DNA of 64,000 nt from Drosophila miranda (Eukaryota > Arthropoda > Insecta > Diptera > Drosophilidae). Both the position numbers and the translations under genes were made by a program. Each line of letters opens with the position of its first letter. The stretch's first letter is position 1. The stretch is taken from positions 25,792,001 through 25,856,000 of the forward strand of contig NC_046675.1 of NCBI RefSeq assembly GCF_003369915.1, given 5' to 3'. The notes under the pieces were generated by a model. The model was not told where the DNA came from and did not search any database. It worked only from the letters and a program-made list of their open reading frames with translations. Shown in pieces: positions 44,761 through 56,820 of this stretch.

Positions 44761-45185
44761 GGTTTTATATCGATGATTATAAAATTATCGATATTGATTG
44801 TGTTATTGATTAAAACTTAATACCAATGGTTTTATATCGATGGTTTTATACCGATGATTATAAAATTATCGATTTTGATTGTGTTATTGATTAAAAATTA
44901 ATACCAATGGTTTTATATCGATGATTATAAAATGATCGATATTGATTGTGTTATTGATTAAGAATTAATACCAATGGTTTTATATCGATGGTTTTATATC
45001 GATGATTATAAATTTATCGATATTGATTGTGTTATTGATTAAAAATTAATACCAATGGTTTTATATCGATTATAAATTTATCGATATTGATTGTGTTATT
45101 GATTAAAAATTAATACCAATGGTTTTATATCGATGGTTTTATATCGATGATTATACAATTATCGATATTGATTGTGTTGTTGATT
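44761..45185 (+). repeat. AT-rich tandem array with alternating 67/81-bp units, packed with ATCGAT
   Basis: Six units start at 44761, 44828, 44909, 44976, 45057 and 45121, with lengths 67, 81, 67, 81, 64 and a last partial unit of about 65. Each begins ggttttatatcgat and most end ttaataccaat. The 81-bp units carry an extra 14-bp ggttttatatcgat, so the array has a 148-bp dimer as higher-order repeat. About 14 ATCGAT hexamers occur, four of them inside exact TATCGATA (44786, 45015, 45079, 45160). The last unit diverges after about 45185. The array lies 350-800 bp upstream of the MADF-BESS DRE promoter. Confidence 0.92.
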
Positions 45186-45201
45186 ATTTTGTAATTTTTA
45201 A

Positions 45202-46135
45202 ATATACCAAAAAATACCGAAAAATACTCGAAAAGATGTCAGTCATATTTTTACGATGTGGCAGCCTGGATTCAAGAGTGCCCGCGCATTTGAGAATTTT
45301 TAAATGTCAACGAAATGTATTTTCTACACTTAAATAACGTTAGCTCACCCAATTTTCACGTTTTCCTCGTTTGAATTTAGCATATGTGAAAGCTGAAATC
45401 AAAGAAAATTTTTGTTGAGTAAAAAGACAGTTTTTTCCATTTATTAATTTATATGAATAATTTTTGTTGCTAGTTGTACGATCGATGTGTATGACAAGCC
45501 GCCCATAGGCCGGGACAAGTGCAATGTTTGTTCAAAATGTAAAACGTTGACACCTTCCCGTCCTACGGGCAATCTCTATGGTATTTCGAGTAGTACTGTA
45601 GTCTTGTCCTACAGGATATGCATATAAAGAGCAGAGGAATATAAAGTTTCAGCAGTACATGAAAAATCTTTATTAAACAAAAATTCCCGCCAAAAAAAAA
45701 TCCAAGGCATTTCAACAGGTAGGTAAACGTAGACGACAAACAAAGCAGTCGCAAAGCCCTAAAAATCTCATATTTCAATAGCAGACAACAACAACAACAA
45801 CAAAAACTGCATTTCAGATTAAATTTCCGCCCCTACTTGAATGGATGGCTCTCACATGTCTCTGTGTCGTGTCCTTTGTGCGGGCGGAGACCAAAGCAAA
45901 GCAACAAAAAAAAACGCCCAACAATAGTCGCAAAAAGGATCCTTCTGGACAGAAGTAGGACCAGGAGCAGCAGCAGCAGCAGGAGTTGGAAGCGCTGTTC
46001 GGATCGGATCGGATCGTATAGGATCAGGCGGCCTAAGCAGGTAAAATTAAACTCTTGGCAAAATCAAGCGTTAAATGCCTTTTACTTACGCCTCAAATCA
46101 TTTCAGAACAAGGGAAAGCACTACAATACATACAG
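45202..46135. other. Unassigned region next to the DRE array
   Basis: At 45202-45231 an A-rich stretch (aatataccaaaaaatacc and related) resembles motifs seen near 27326 and 27975. The rest has short ORFs only. CAG and GATCG repeats (45968-46025) precede a sequence that could be a splice donor (AAGCAG|GTAAAA at 46041), but no exon can be supported. Confidence 0.4.
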
Positions 46136-46160
46136 ATACATACATACATACATACATATC
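46136..46160 (+). repeat. (CATA)n microsatellite
   Basis: About six tandem CATA units. This is a simple repeat with no evident function. Confidence 0.85.
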
Positions 46161-49100
46161 TGGGGTACAATATGTATATCTGTGTGTATGCTGCTGGATC
46201 CATTAACACAGTTGGCCAACATCAACACAATCTGAAATCCAAAGCGTGACAAATTCGTAGAAACAAAACCCTGACGGCACTGAGCTGATGATCCCCGAGC
46301 GGAAGAATTGCCATAGCAGCAGAAAAATCTCTCGCTGAATTACACTGAAATTCGTGAAAATCCCAGACCAAAGTTCCTTCCTCCTCTCGTGCCTTTTCTT
46401 GACTCTCAATTTCTTCAAGTGTGGGGTCGGGCCTTATCTTACCGAAAGAAGTCGCGCAGAAAATAATCATAATATTGAAGGGGGAATCGTATTTGTTTAT
46501 TTGATCGCTGCGGGGGCTACCACGGCATTAGAGGAGGTTTTAATGTTCTGTACCCTATGACACACACACTGGGCACCGAAAAACGATCAAACTCTGCAAT
46601 AAATTCATATTTATTATTTATTTTTGTTAGGCAAATACGCCCCCAACGACATATAGAGAGGCTCCGTGGCTCCAAGACTTTCGGACGGGGCTTCTCATTG
46701 AGCAAATGAAAGGAATAAGCAGCCGTCGTCCCAGAGAACCCCAACACGAAACCCAAGCGAACGGAAAGCGGAAACGCAAATAGACGAGCGATAAAAAGAA
46801 AAGAACCATAAAGAGTGTAGAGAAAAAAAAGAAACAAGAACGGCACATAAATTTCAAATAACTAATAATTCATTGAAAAAGCTGCCCAGGAATGGAATGG
46901 AGACTTGAAAAAGGGGTGGAGCGGATCGGATCGCATCTAAAGTCTGAAGTGGAGCAGAGAGACCAGAGTGGTGCGCTGTGTGGCGCTGTGCGGTGTGGTG
47001 CACAATATCATGTAATAATATTAGCTTAAGCCAACAGCCGACAAGGCAGGCCAGGCAGTAACACACTTCGATATCGCCTTCTCCAGATCCGACATAATAA
47101 ACCCCAAAGGAATAAAGTCGTGGCAGAGTCTACGAAGTGATAGAGAGAGGGAGAGCTAGGGGTAGAGTGTATTCTGAAACTACTTTTTCGATAACCGATT
47201 CGGATCGGTTGGCACTTCTTTTCGTGCATTATATTTTTGAGAAATTGTTCTTTGAGTGGAGAACAGAATGGCATTGAAATTTCGGTTTCAAAGAACTTAA
47301 AATAGTTGGAGTGGGAACAATCACATTTTGTGCGTTTTTCGAGACTTTGACAGAGTACACAAGCAAAGAATTTTATAAATACTGTTATTTCTTAGGCAGT
47401 GTGTTCACAATCAATTAATTCCGTAAATACGGTTGTCTTCCAACCAGTGCGTACACAAGTACAAATATTATGTGATACAAATGCTGGAAAATCAGAGTTT
47501 TTGTGGATTTTGAGCCAGTGTTTGCCCCTTTTCAAGCAAAAATCTTTTTTGACAGCCAATGCGGGGTTTTTTCAACCAGTGTTTACACATTTGATGGTAT
47601 TAAAAAAACGGCAGCTAACTCCGTAGATCAGAGTATGATCATCTTTTTCCTTTGTGGATGGTAATAATCATTTCTTCTCTGTCTCTGCTTGATCTACGAT
47701 CACCATCTCTCTCCCTCTCTCTCTCTGACTTTTCCATTAATCTTTCTGCCATTTTTCACCTTGCCATCAGGCCATAAAATATGTATGTAATGTTCATTAA
47801 GGGCATTCACAGTGCGGTCTGTTGGCCTTTCTCCTGTAGCATTTATGATGGCCCGGGTCCACTCTACACTCCTCCTCGCACGGCCTTTCCTTTGCCTGCT
47901 GCTGGTCTGTTCTAGTTTGAGTAGAATCATTTTTAATGACTGCCAAGGCATAGGTAGAGCCAGAGCCAGGGCTTGCAGCATCGACAGAGAGAGAGAGAGA
48001 GCAGAACAGAGCTGAGAGCAGTGCCCACGACTATGCTATGGATGGAGTGGAGGCCGAGGGATAAGTGAACGGGAATGGTCTCATGTCCATGACTTCCAGC
48101 CGAAAAAAGTTTGCATTTCCTATTGTTGTATTGCCTGCCTGATGTACTTGTTGCCCTGTTTGCCCACAGATCGAGAGAATAGAGAACAGAGAATAACTGT
48201 ATTAAATGGCCAGTGCCTAGGACCAGCAGACCATTTGGGGACCAGGCACCACAGCACCAGACTTTTGTAGAAAGGTCTCTGCTGCCTGCCTGAGAACCTC
48301 TCTCGCGTGGCTGTTACAATTTCTAGCCTCAGCCTCAGAACCTTCCTTCGCCTTTGCCTTGGCGAAAAACCAGTTTCCTTTTGGCCAACCCATCATCCCG
48401 TAGCATAGCACATAAAAGGCGTTCCACAGCTGAAGCTTGGGCCGTGCCTGGCTGTCTCATCTGTTGTCTATTTTCCAGCCTCCTCCCTGCAGTCGCCTTG
48501 TCTGCCTGACGACGCTGCCTGCTCCTCTTCTGCTGCTGCTGCTGCCTGCTGCTGGGGGCCTGGTGGAGGCTCTAGCATGTTGCTGGCAACTTGTTGCTAA
48601 CATACTGCCGCCTGAGCATTTTTGATTTGATTTGCTTTTATGCTTTTTGTGATTTCTATACCCTGTGCCAGAGGGTCCTCCAATTATCACTAAAACCGTG
48701 CGACACAGTAGATCTCAGAAGCGGGAAAATAAGGAGCCACTTTGTGGACTTCCAGGACTTTGAAGCTGTTACATATGCACATCTTTGTATCGAATCGATC
48801 AAAGCTCTACAACATAAATCATACGACTTTTATCGTAAATGCTATAGAAATTGGGCTAAAATATCCGTATATCGGTCGTTGTTTATGGATTTTTCTATAT
48901 GAAAACATTATATGTCTACTTTTGAAGAAAATTCCATTGGAAGGGGTCTAAGCCTCACTTTATTCTGATTCTTCCATCGATTCCATTTCCATCTCCTCCA
49001 TCGGGCATAAAGTATCCCAGGTCATATATATTTCGCAAGGGTATTCATGTTTCTGCTTCCGAAGAACACAGTTTTCTTCGTATTTTCTTTTTCTACGTTT

Positions 49101-50409
49101 TGGTGTTTGGTCCAATGCTAACGTAATCGAAATGCAATTAAGATGCAGAGCCAAAGCCGAGAGAGGCTGAGTGCTAAAGTTGCATTGCATTTGGCTAGAA
49201 TTTTTGACTTTTGTTTTTTGCCAAGAGACAGCCGCCACACACTTTGGGAGGGGACCGAGAACGAAACGTGGCTGCAATTTATATTCCTGGACAGTTTTTT
49301 AGAAAGTAGCATAGATGAGTGGAGTGCAGCAGCAGGTCCCCACAGATCCCCACAGAAAAGAGTGCCATTCGAAAGGCGTTGACGTTGAGAGGAACGATCT
49401 CTCTCTTGCACTCTTTCTCTTCCTATTGTATGACTGGCATAATTAAAGGGTTACGCCATGGCCACGCCAATCTCAATCTCCATTCGATATGTGGGGATCG
49501 GGATCTCTTATCCCCGCTCCCCTTCCACTCTCCTTTCCCCTGTGATATGAATAACGGTGTTTTAATATGAGTTGGTGGCGCACAAAAGAGAGAACCCCAC
49601 ACAAGTTATGTTGTGCCTTGGACTACCGACTCCATCCGTCTCCTGCAATGCCCAGAAAACCATTCTGGCCGACAACCCCCATATAGTCTTGTACTGCCTT
49701 GTGTACCTGTCTGACGACCACTCATTTGGCTTTGATATTGTTATGGCATAATATGGGCCGTGGCTGCAATCATCAATCCAAATGGTCGGCCATCAGCGCA
49801 TCGTTTATTGTGGTTTCAGTTCGTACTTCGAGTTCTCCAATTGATTGCCCCTCCGTCATACCCAACAATGTACTCCTCCTCTGTCAGTCCCCAGTCTGCA
49901 GGTGTAGATGGCCAGAAATTACACAAATTTATTTCGAACGGTCTCTGTGGAAGTGTGCTTAAGTGGAGCATCATATAGGAGAGTATGCACAATGGGAAAA
50001 CATTTTTGATTGGGGAGTACTCGTACAGGCCCCTGCATAATTGTAGTTTCTGCAACACAATTTAATTTAGTTTTTTTATAAGATCATTTCCAAACCAATC
50101 CGTTAAGTGATTCGATTTCTGTACATCACTGTCGTAAAACCTTAGGAATGATTTATTCCCACTACATTCAAATTATGGTCGAAATTTATAGGGATATATT
50201 ATTTGGTTCCTACTAAAAAACTTAACCTAGAAGCCTAATGTTTTTTATATTTGCATAGTTAAATTCTACATCGGAAATGCATCTTTTATTATGCTTTCTA
50301 CAAAGTGTTCTCGCAGGTATTCCGCTAACTACCTTATGCCATTACGCTGCCTCTTTTAATTGCCCAAATAGTTTGAAAACGTGCTGTAATCTCGTTAGTG
50401 GCCAAGAAG
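46161..50409. other. Gene-free stretch with GA/CT tracts
   Basis: No coding exon with splice support or family resemblance is visible on either strand. CT runs lie at about 47706-47727, a GA run at about 47985-48002 and a CTG run at about 48530-48545. A short imperfect inverted element ACCCTGTGCCAGAGGGT lies at 48660-48676. GA/CT tracts are typical GAGA-factor/CLAMP binding substrates, so regulatory DNA is plausible. Confidence 0.45.
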
Positions 50410-50410
50410 T

Positions 50411-50457
50411 CAGGCAGGCAGGCAGACAGACAGACAGGCCAGGCCAGGCCAGGCCAG
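50411..50457 (+). repeat. Compound microsatellite (GCAG)n (ACAG)n (GCCAG)n
   Basis: Three adjacent short tandem blocks grade into each other: GGCA, GACA and GGCCA units. The composition suggests replication slippage with successive point changes. Confidence 0.85.
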
Positions 50458-53400
50458 CCAACAGCTCAATTACTTCATTGGCACACAATCTGCGGCAACA
50501 GAACCGAGCAGAGCCGTGCCCCGCTCGAATTTGTTGCCAAGGAGCCACTGAGGAAGGCTAATGATTATCGTTAAATATGCGCCATCTTAAGACCCCTAAC
50601 CCACCCATACCCTGCTCAAAAACCAATGGAGCAGAGTTCTCACACAAATTAAAATAGTTTTTTCTACGCAAATGTGTACCCAAATGTTTGGGGGGATGCT
50701 ATGCTCCAAATGTGGAACCTGGAATCTTGTTGAAGAATTTAAGCCTCAAATTTCGCAGCAAATAAAAAATGTACAGAGCTAAGCAGATTTTAAGCTGATT
50801 CTTTTGCTTCTGCTTCATAGTTTTATATGGGGCATATAGAGGCATATATAGAGACAGAAAGCATGTATTTTCGTTAGGTATTCTGCCGTGTTAGGTATTC
50901 GATAGCGCCAATTTGATATGGCGGCAAGGAGCATCCACACAAATTAAGTTTCCCAGAAGCGGGAAACGAAATTAAGAAAAAAAAAAAAACAGCAAAGAAT
51001 ATACTACCTGAACGAAGAACCGAGAGATGCTGTCTGTCCAGAGCGGTATCTTCCATGCTTTTTGGACTTTTATGTCCGTTCAGATCGTAAAGCAGTTAGC
51101 AACGCTATAAGGAAGAGAATCTCTCAAAAAGAAAGCTGGCAGCGCAACTAAGACAAGCATCAACGCGAAAACTAAAACTATGTAAAAATGCCTGAACGGA
51201 GAAAGATGTGCCACAAACCAAAAGGAAGATGTTGCGCCAGCAGGAACTTAATTTGCGCTTCTTCCAGCCTTACTTTTTTTAATGTCTCTGGATAGTTAAA
51301 AGAAATTAATGAGTAGTAAAAGCGAAGCGCGATATGCGAAGAGAGCGAATATACCAGTGAGGAAGATATTTCAAAGCAATCTTCAACGTCAGAGAGAGAT
51401 AGAGAGCCACAAACCGAAATCAATATCCAATCATTAATCGTTAACTAATTCCATGAATTCTGGCCCAGACTCCCAACTCCGAACCACTCCACCAAAAGAT
51501 ATTCGTCTGCCGCCTGCCTTTTGCCCCATTTACCAAGTTCCGAAAACGCAACCAGACATGCCACACCGCCACTAAAGACATATATTTATGCCCCAAAAGC
51601 AACTTTTGGCGTATTTAGAACAGGAGAAACAACAAATATGCAGTCGACAAATAAACGAAACACCGAATTTGACATGCCCTTTCAGTTAATTTAGTAGTAT
51701 TGGGTCTTTAATTTTAATAAAACTGAATTTAAATAAATATTTGTCTAAAATCTTCTCCTTAGAACCTAACTTTGATCAAGGATCGGCCTGACTTTTAATC
51801 TGCGTTGCGTTACAAATATATCTCCCACATTTCAATACCCCACCGAAATGGAAAGGGTATTTATATCAAGATAAAAATATTTTTCGGGCTGCCCTTTGGG
51901 ACCCATGGACAGTGGCTATTTCGGGGCCTCTGCCTAAACCAAGTATTTACTGTTGTTGTTGTTATCGTCTGGAGTCTTGGCGTCCCTCTTCAGGGATCTT
52001 CTGGCTGGGATCTCCTCCAACTCCAAGCTACAGCTCCACTTCACACACATACACGCACACGTTTTGAATTCGATTTCGTCGACAGCAGCAGAAACCGAAA
52101 CACCAACAGCAACAGCAACAACAATCGACCATGAAACAATTTTATATTTCTGTGCAGAAAAAAGATCAATAAAATTGTACCGACAACTGTATTTGGTTCA
52201 GGCCGAAAGATCCACAGAGATCCAGAGATTCAGAGCAGAGTGCCCCTAAAATTAGTGACCAAATTGTCATAAGAGGACTGAGAGGGTACAGGGGGAAGGG
52301 GCAGATATTGGATGGAGTGAGTATCAGGTCACATTTTTGGTTACAGTAATCATTCCAAAAACAACAACCGAAAAAGATGAGGAGCAGAAAAAGAAACAAT
52401 TTGAAGCTCGTTTTGTGCGTGTGTGTGTGTTTCTTTTTTCGTAGAAGTCGAAAGTGGTACAAAAAGTTGCGTTTCGTTTCGGTTTCGAGATTTATGTGGG
52501 AGAAGTACGTGTTGCTAAGGGCGGGGAGGTATAGAGGTTATGGTGGAATCTATGGGAAATGAGTGTTGTAATAAATCAAAGATGGAGACAGTTTTTTTTG
52601 ATATGGATATGAGATAATTGCATTAAAAGCTTTATCGGCCACAAAAGTATCGCAGAACTTCGGGAGAGGAGTGTTGTTCAAGATTGAATACAAATTTCAA
52701 AATGGCACTAAATACTAAATACCATTTGATATACATATTTTCAAAAATCCGTTTATTTCACTTTCACACACATCTGCTGTGATTTTATGTATGTATATGT
52801 ATATTCTCATTCCTCTTCGCCATCTTCCTCATCTTATAGTTTTATGAAGAGCTTTTCCAAATGTAGAACTCAACAGTTAGGTAGAGCTGTTATCTGTCAT
52901 AAAAGTTGTCCACAATTGTAACAGTACCGTCCCGCTACCTATGTACGATTATAGCAAATGCAACAAAAGGAAAGTCGCCAAAAGCTGGAGCATATTTCCA
53001 ATGAAACAGTTGCAGAGAGAGAGGGTCAGTCAGCGCCGTGTGAGTTCCTCTTCCTTGCAAAGCTTTCCAGCCCCCCTCCCCTCCTGGAAAGGTGCAGTAA
53101 AATTCCCAGAAATTTCTGTGTGGGAGGCAACGCTGGTGACTGCAAGAGGATGGAGAGCGGGAGCGGGAATTGGCAGGCAGCCGTCACTAATGAATTTGTA
53201 TGCAAACCGCAGACATGGCTGCGCTCTCCTCTCCCTCTGCCACTCTCCCTCCCACACCCTCTCTTCGGCAAAAGCAACAGTAACGGAAATGCGAGAGAAA
53301 AAAAGAGCAGAAAGAAAAGGATCAGAGAGCAACAACAGAATTATGTGAAATTAGTGCAGACATCCAAAAAGGTGCGTTTTGAGAACTTTTTTCTCATACT

Positions 53401-54390
53401 CTTTTTGGTTCTTCGTCTTTTAACGATTTCATTTTTTTTTTATGTTTAATGATTTTTGATTTATGCAAAAGCAATAAAAATTATTATAATGAAGGCGCTG
53501 ACATGGCGGCATGGCAGCGAAAAATAAATGGAAAGAGAGCTGGGCAACACGTGATGATGGAGGTGGAGATGGAGGGGAAGGATGACGCTGCTTTTGCTGT
53601 TTTCCCGTTACTTCTTGAAGCTACCGTGCGAGAGAGAGGGGGAGACTTGGAGACCAAGCAGGAGCGGGAGAGCATGAGTCAGAGTGTTTGTTTGAGCGAG
53701 ACAAAGAAATGTTTCTCTTTGTGCTCTCCTCCGAAAAGCACATGTAAATAAATCAAAGGCCGACAGCGGTCCCCCCTGCTTCGTTGGCGGACAGCACACA
53801 GAAATGTTTGCAGCAACAATGTCATCTTTTGCGTCGTAATGGTCTTTCACGTTTCTTTTCTTTTTCTGCAAATTGTCTGTAATATTGATTCATTACGTCA
53901 CTTCCAACGAAGGTGGGAAATCGCCAAAAAGAGTGAGAGTGTTCCACTGCAAAACCTCATCAAAATACACCATTCTTCATTCCAATATAAATTCTCTCCA
54001 GATGCACTTTGGACATTAGCTGTAATTATTTTAGTGTATGCGTGTGTGTCTGTCTTTTGGAGACTTCTCATCGGAGAGAGGAGAATCTTCTCTTCATTAG
54101 GCTGCACCCAAAACGCCAAACGGTTAAACATAAAAAAGCTAACGGCACTTTTATAACTCAAGCATAGGATTACCTTTTGGGAGTGCACTCGGCAACAGCA
54201 AAGCGCATCAGCCATCAGCGCGCGATCTTCAGAGTTCCAGCGCCAAAAAATGAGCGAAAAGCCATTTCGGCGGCGACGAAAAACTTTTTTTGCGCCAAAG
54301 CGAAGGCGGTGGAGGCGGAGGAGAGAGATCCCCAAAGATGATACACAAGCAATCAAAAGAAATGCAATGGCGCTGCCTTTGCCATTCTTC
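50458..54390. other. Gene-free stretch
   Basis: No supported gene. Around 53000-53365 the plus strand is GA-rich and ends in a donor-like CAAAAAG|GTGCGT. This could be an untranslated exon, but no downstream partner is identifiable. Elsewhere I see only AT-rich spacer and GA/CT repeats. Confidence 0.4.
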
Positions 54391-54414
54391 TCTCTCTCTT
54401 TCTCTTTCTCTCTC
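54391..54414 (+). repeat. CT-rich tract (GAGA-type)
   Basis: An interrupted CT/TTTC tract in the middle of a 54-55.2 kb block of higher GC with several GA/CT runs. That block ends with a TATATA at 55144-55149 and a CpG-containing gcgcatgcgc at about 55177. The combination looks promoter-like, but no gene can be attached. Confidence 0.5.
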
Positions 54415-55204
54415 GTCCCCTCTCACTCCTTGAAAAAGCAACTGCACTTGCCGATGCACCGTTAGGCTGCCTGCGCCTGCGCACTGGGGAGTTGAGCCGA
54501 GTTCAAGATCATCACCGCCGCGCCGGCGCACCCAGAGCGCAAAGCACTCAAATTGTTGTTTTTGGCACATTCTTAGATCTCTCTCTTTTGCTTTGCTCCT
54601 TTTACTTGTCTTGTCTCTTGGCACTTTTACACAGATTACAGATTTTTCCCTTTTTTGAAGGAGGGCGAAAGGGCACTTTGTTCTAACGGGTTTGTTCTAC
54701 AGTTATCAAATATAGAAAGACGCGGCACAAACACAACATTTAACAGTTTAACAGTGCCTTACCACACGAATCGCTTTGCTTTGGCTTAAACTTTTAAAAC
54801 ATTTGTACAAAAATTTTAAAACAACGATTTTCGACTTGTGCCCAGAGAAGAGATCTTCTCCAGGAACACAGAAAGTAACAGAACTTCAGAGCTTGGTCAC
54901 TACAGAACGACAAGAACCGTTGCCGTCGATGGTTTGCGCGCAATTGATTCGTCCGCGACGGCGACTTGGCTCGTAAGCCGCACAGCCACAAAACACACAA
55001 AAACAACTCCTGCCGAAAGCGACAGCGACACAGGCAAACACAAGCAGAGAACAGGCAGCGGCAGCGGCAGCGGCTGCAGCTACAACTACAGCTGCAAAGC
55101 GTCAAAGCGACAAAGAGCGACTCGATCTTTCGTTTTAGCTGCATATATAGGGGTTTCTTTTTTTGCTCCTCTCCGAATGCGCATGCGCCGAAGCGTATAA
55201 TACC

Positions 55205-56480
55205 CTCTCAGGGCCGCACGTAGACCAATGGAAATGGGAAACATTCCAAAAGGTTCTGGAATGGGTGGAAGGCTGTGGAAAAACAGGAGTTTCAGTTTTG
55301 TTAGGATGGAGATATCACATTATATCATAGTATCGAAGCGTATACTACAAATTCCTCTTGGCATAAAAAGGATTTGAGTATTGGTAGTTATAATATGCGA
55401 GTCAATAAACATAAGGATATAGATATGGATATATAAATTGGATTTTAGAGGGGGAGATAGTATCATCAAATCTAAACTTATACGCAAATCTATTAGCATA
55501 ACGAGTGGGAACGTTGTGAGCCGCGGCAAGGGCCGCGTTTCTACATTTTTACTCAAACTCTGTCAGTATGTTAATGAGAATGAGTAGACTATTCTATGAC
55601 TATCCTTGTGGCTGTAATAATGATCCGATCTGCTCCATCTTCGGTAATCTAGTAGCTATGGTAGTTTTTTATGATTCTGCATTTTCGATTTTTCTGTATC
55701 TTCAAAATTGTGGATGCCACATATTCTCTCTTTTGTGAGGCCGGAAGGGGGCGGGGTAAAGTTTTGAAATTTACTTTTAACAGTGTAATATCACAGGAGT
55801 CAAGATACAAAATTTGGTTGCTCTAGCTCTTATAGCCATGGCATGGACTGGCTATATTGACTCGGCTATTGATGCTGATAAGAATATACATATAAACTTA
55901 ACGAGGTTCCATTACAAAACTAATATACGTAATTATACATAAACGCCGGAATTGGTATCATAGTCATTCCATCGCGATAACTGCCGCATGATGTATCTCC
56001 CGATTTTGCTCGCACTTGTCATGCAGATGGGAAAAACATAGAGAGAAAGAGAGAAACTGCGACCGCTAGTGTTGTTCTAGCGTTAATTATTTTATTCTGA
56101 TTAACACCTAATCTGTAATCTGGAACCTACTTACATATAATATATTTAAAAATATCAAAAAAGGAATCTCCGTATATTACTTATCTCAGCATATACTATA
56201 TATAGTATATAAAGAAAACAAAAACAGATTAAAATGAGATAATGATAAACAAACAAACTTTACAGACAAACTTATATTTGTAGTTGATCGTATGAAGAAA
56301 TTTCCCTATGTTGTTTCGATTAAAGATCTTCTTTCAATTAAGTTCCAATTCCACTTAGAGTCTTTCCAAACGGATTACCCAATGACTTTATCTTTTGTAT
56401 CCTTCTCAAATGACTAAAATGTCCACAAAAGTGCCGAAAAAAGCCAGCCAAAAACTAAAATAAAATATTATGTTAAGTTC
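55205..56480. other. Gene-free AT-rich stretch
   Basis: Low-GC sequence with short ORFs only. It contains a palindromic AT run around 56190-56210 (atatactatatatagtatat). Nothing else is recognised. Confidence 0.5.
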
Positions 56481-56486
56481 GAAAAA

Positions 56487-56820
56487 ATGTTGTCCAGTAG
56501 GTTGAGTTCAGACTCAACTAATGATCGCCCAGAGCTTGCCGTGGCTGTGGTAAAAGTTGCGAACCTTGGGCCCGGGGACAACTCCATTAGGGCGGCCCAC
56601 ATTTTGTATCAGTCGACTGAGCAGGTGCGCAGGGCCCTGGATGGATCGTGGAGAGTCAGAAGGAAAGTTGGGGCGCGTGGCTAGAGAGATCAGATCGGAG
56701 GTGCAAGACGCGACCCGCATATCGCATCAGGACAATCGATGCAGCACGAGACATGTGTGCGGACAGACATCAAGACGGAATCGGAGTCGGGGGCCGGTCC
56801 TCAATTTAGCATAGCAGAGG
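56487..56820 (+). other. GC-rich coding-like island, unrecognised
   Basis: Embedded in AT-rich spacer, this segment is abruptly GC-rich. One plus frame gives 65 codons starting at ATG 56487 (SSDSTNDRPELAVAVVKVAN, DNSIRAAHILYQSTEQVRRA) and ends at 56684. A second frame continues open to 56814 (REIRSEVQDATRISHQDN). Together they look like two pieces of one degraded coding sequence separated by a frameshift near 56640-56690, as in a dead transposable element or pseudogene. I recognise no family. Confidence 0.3.

Noticed and set aside
47700..47981. Minus-strand ORF ending in Arg/Glu repeats
   Set aside because: It overlaps CT-repeat DNA and shows no promoter, splice sites or recognisable domain.
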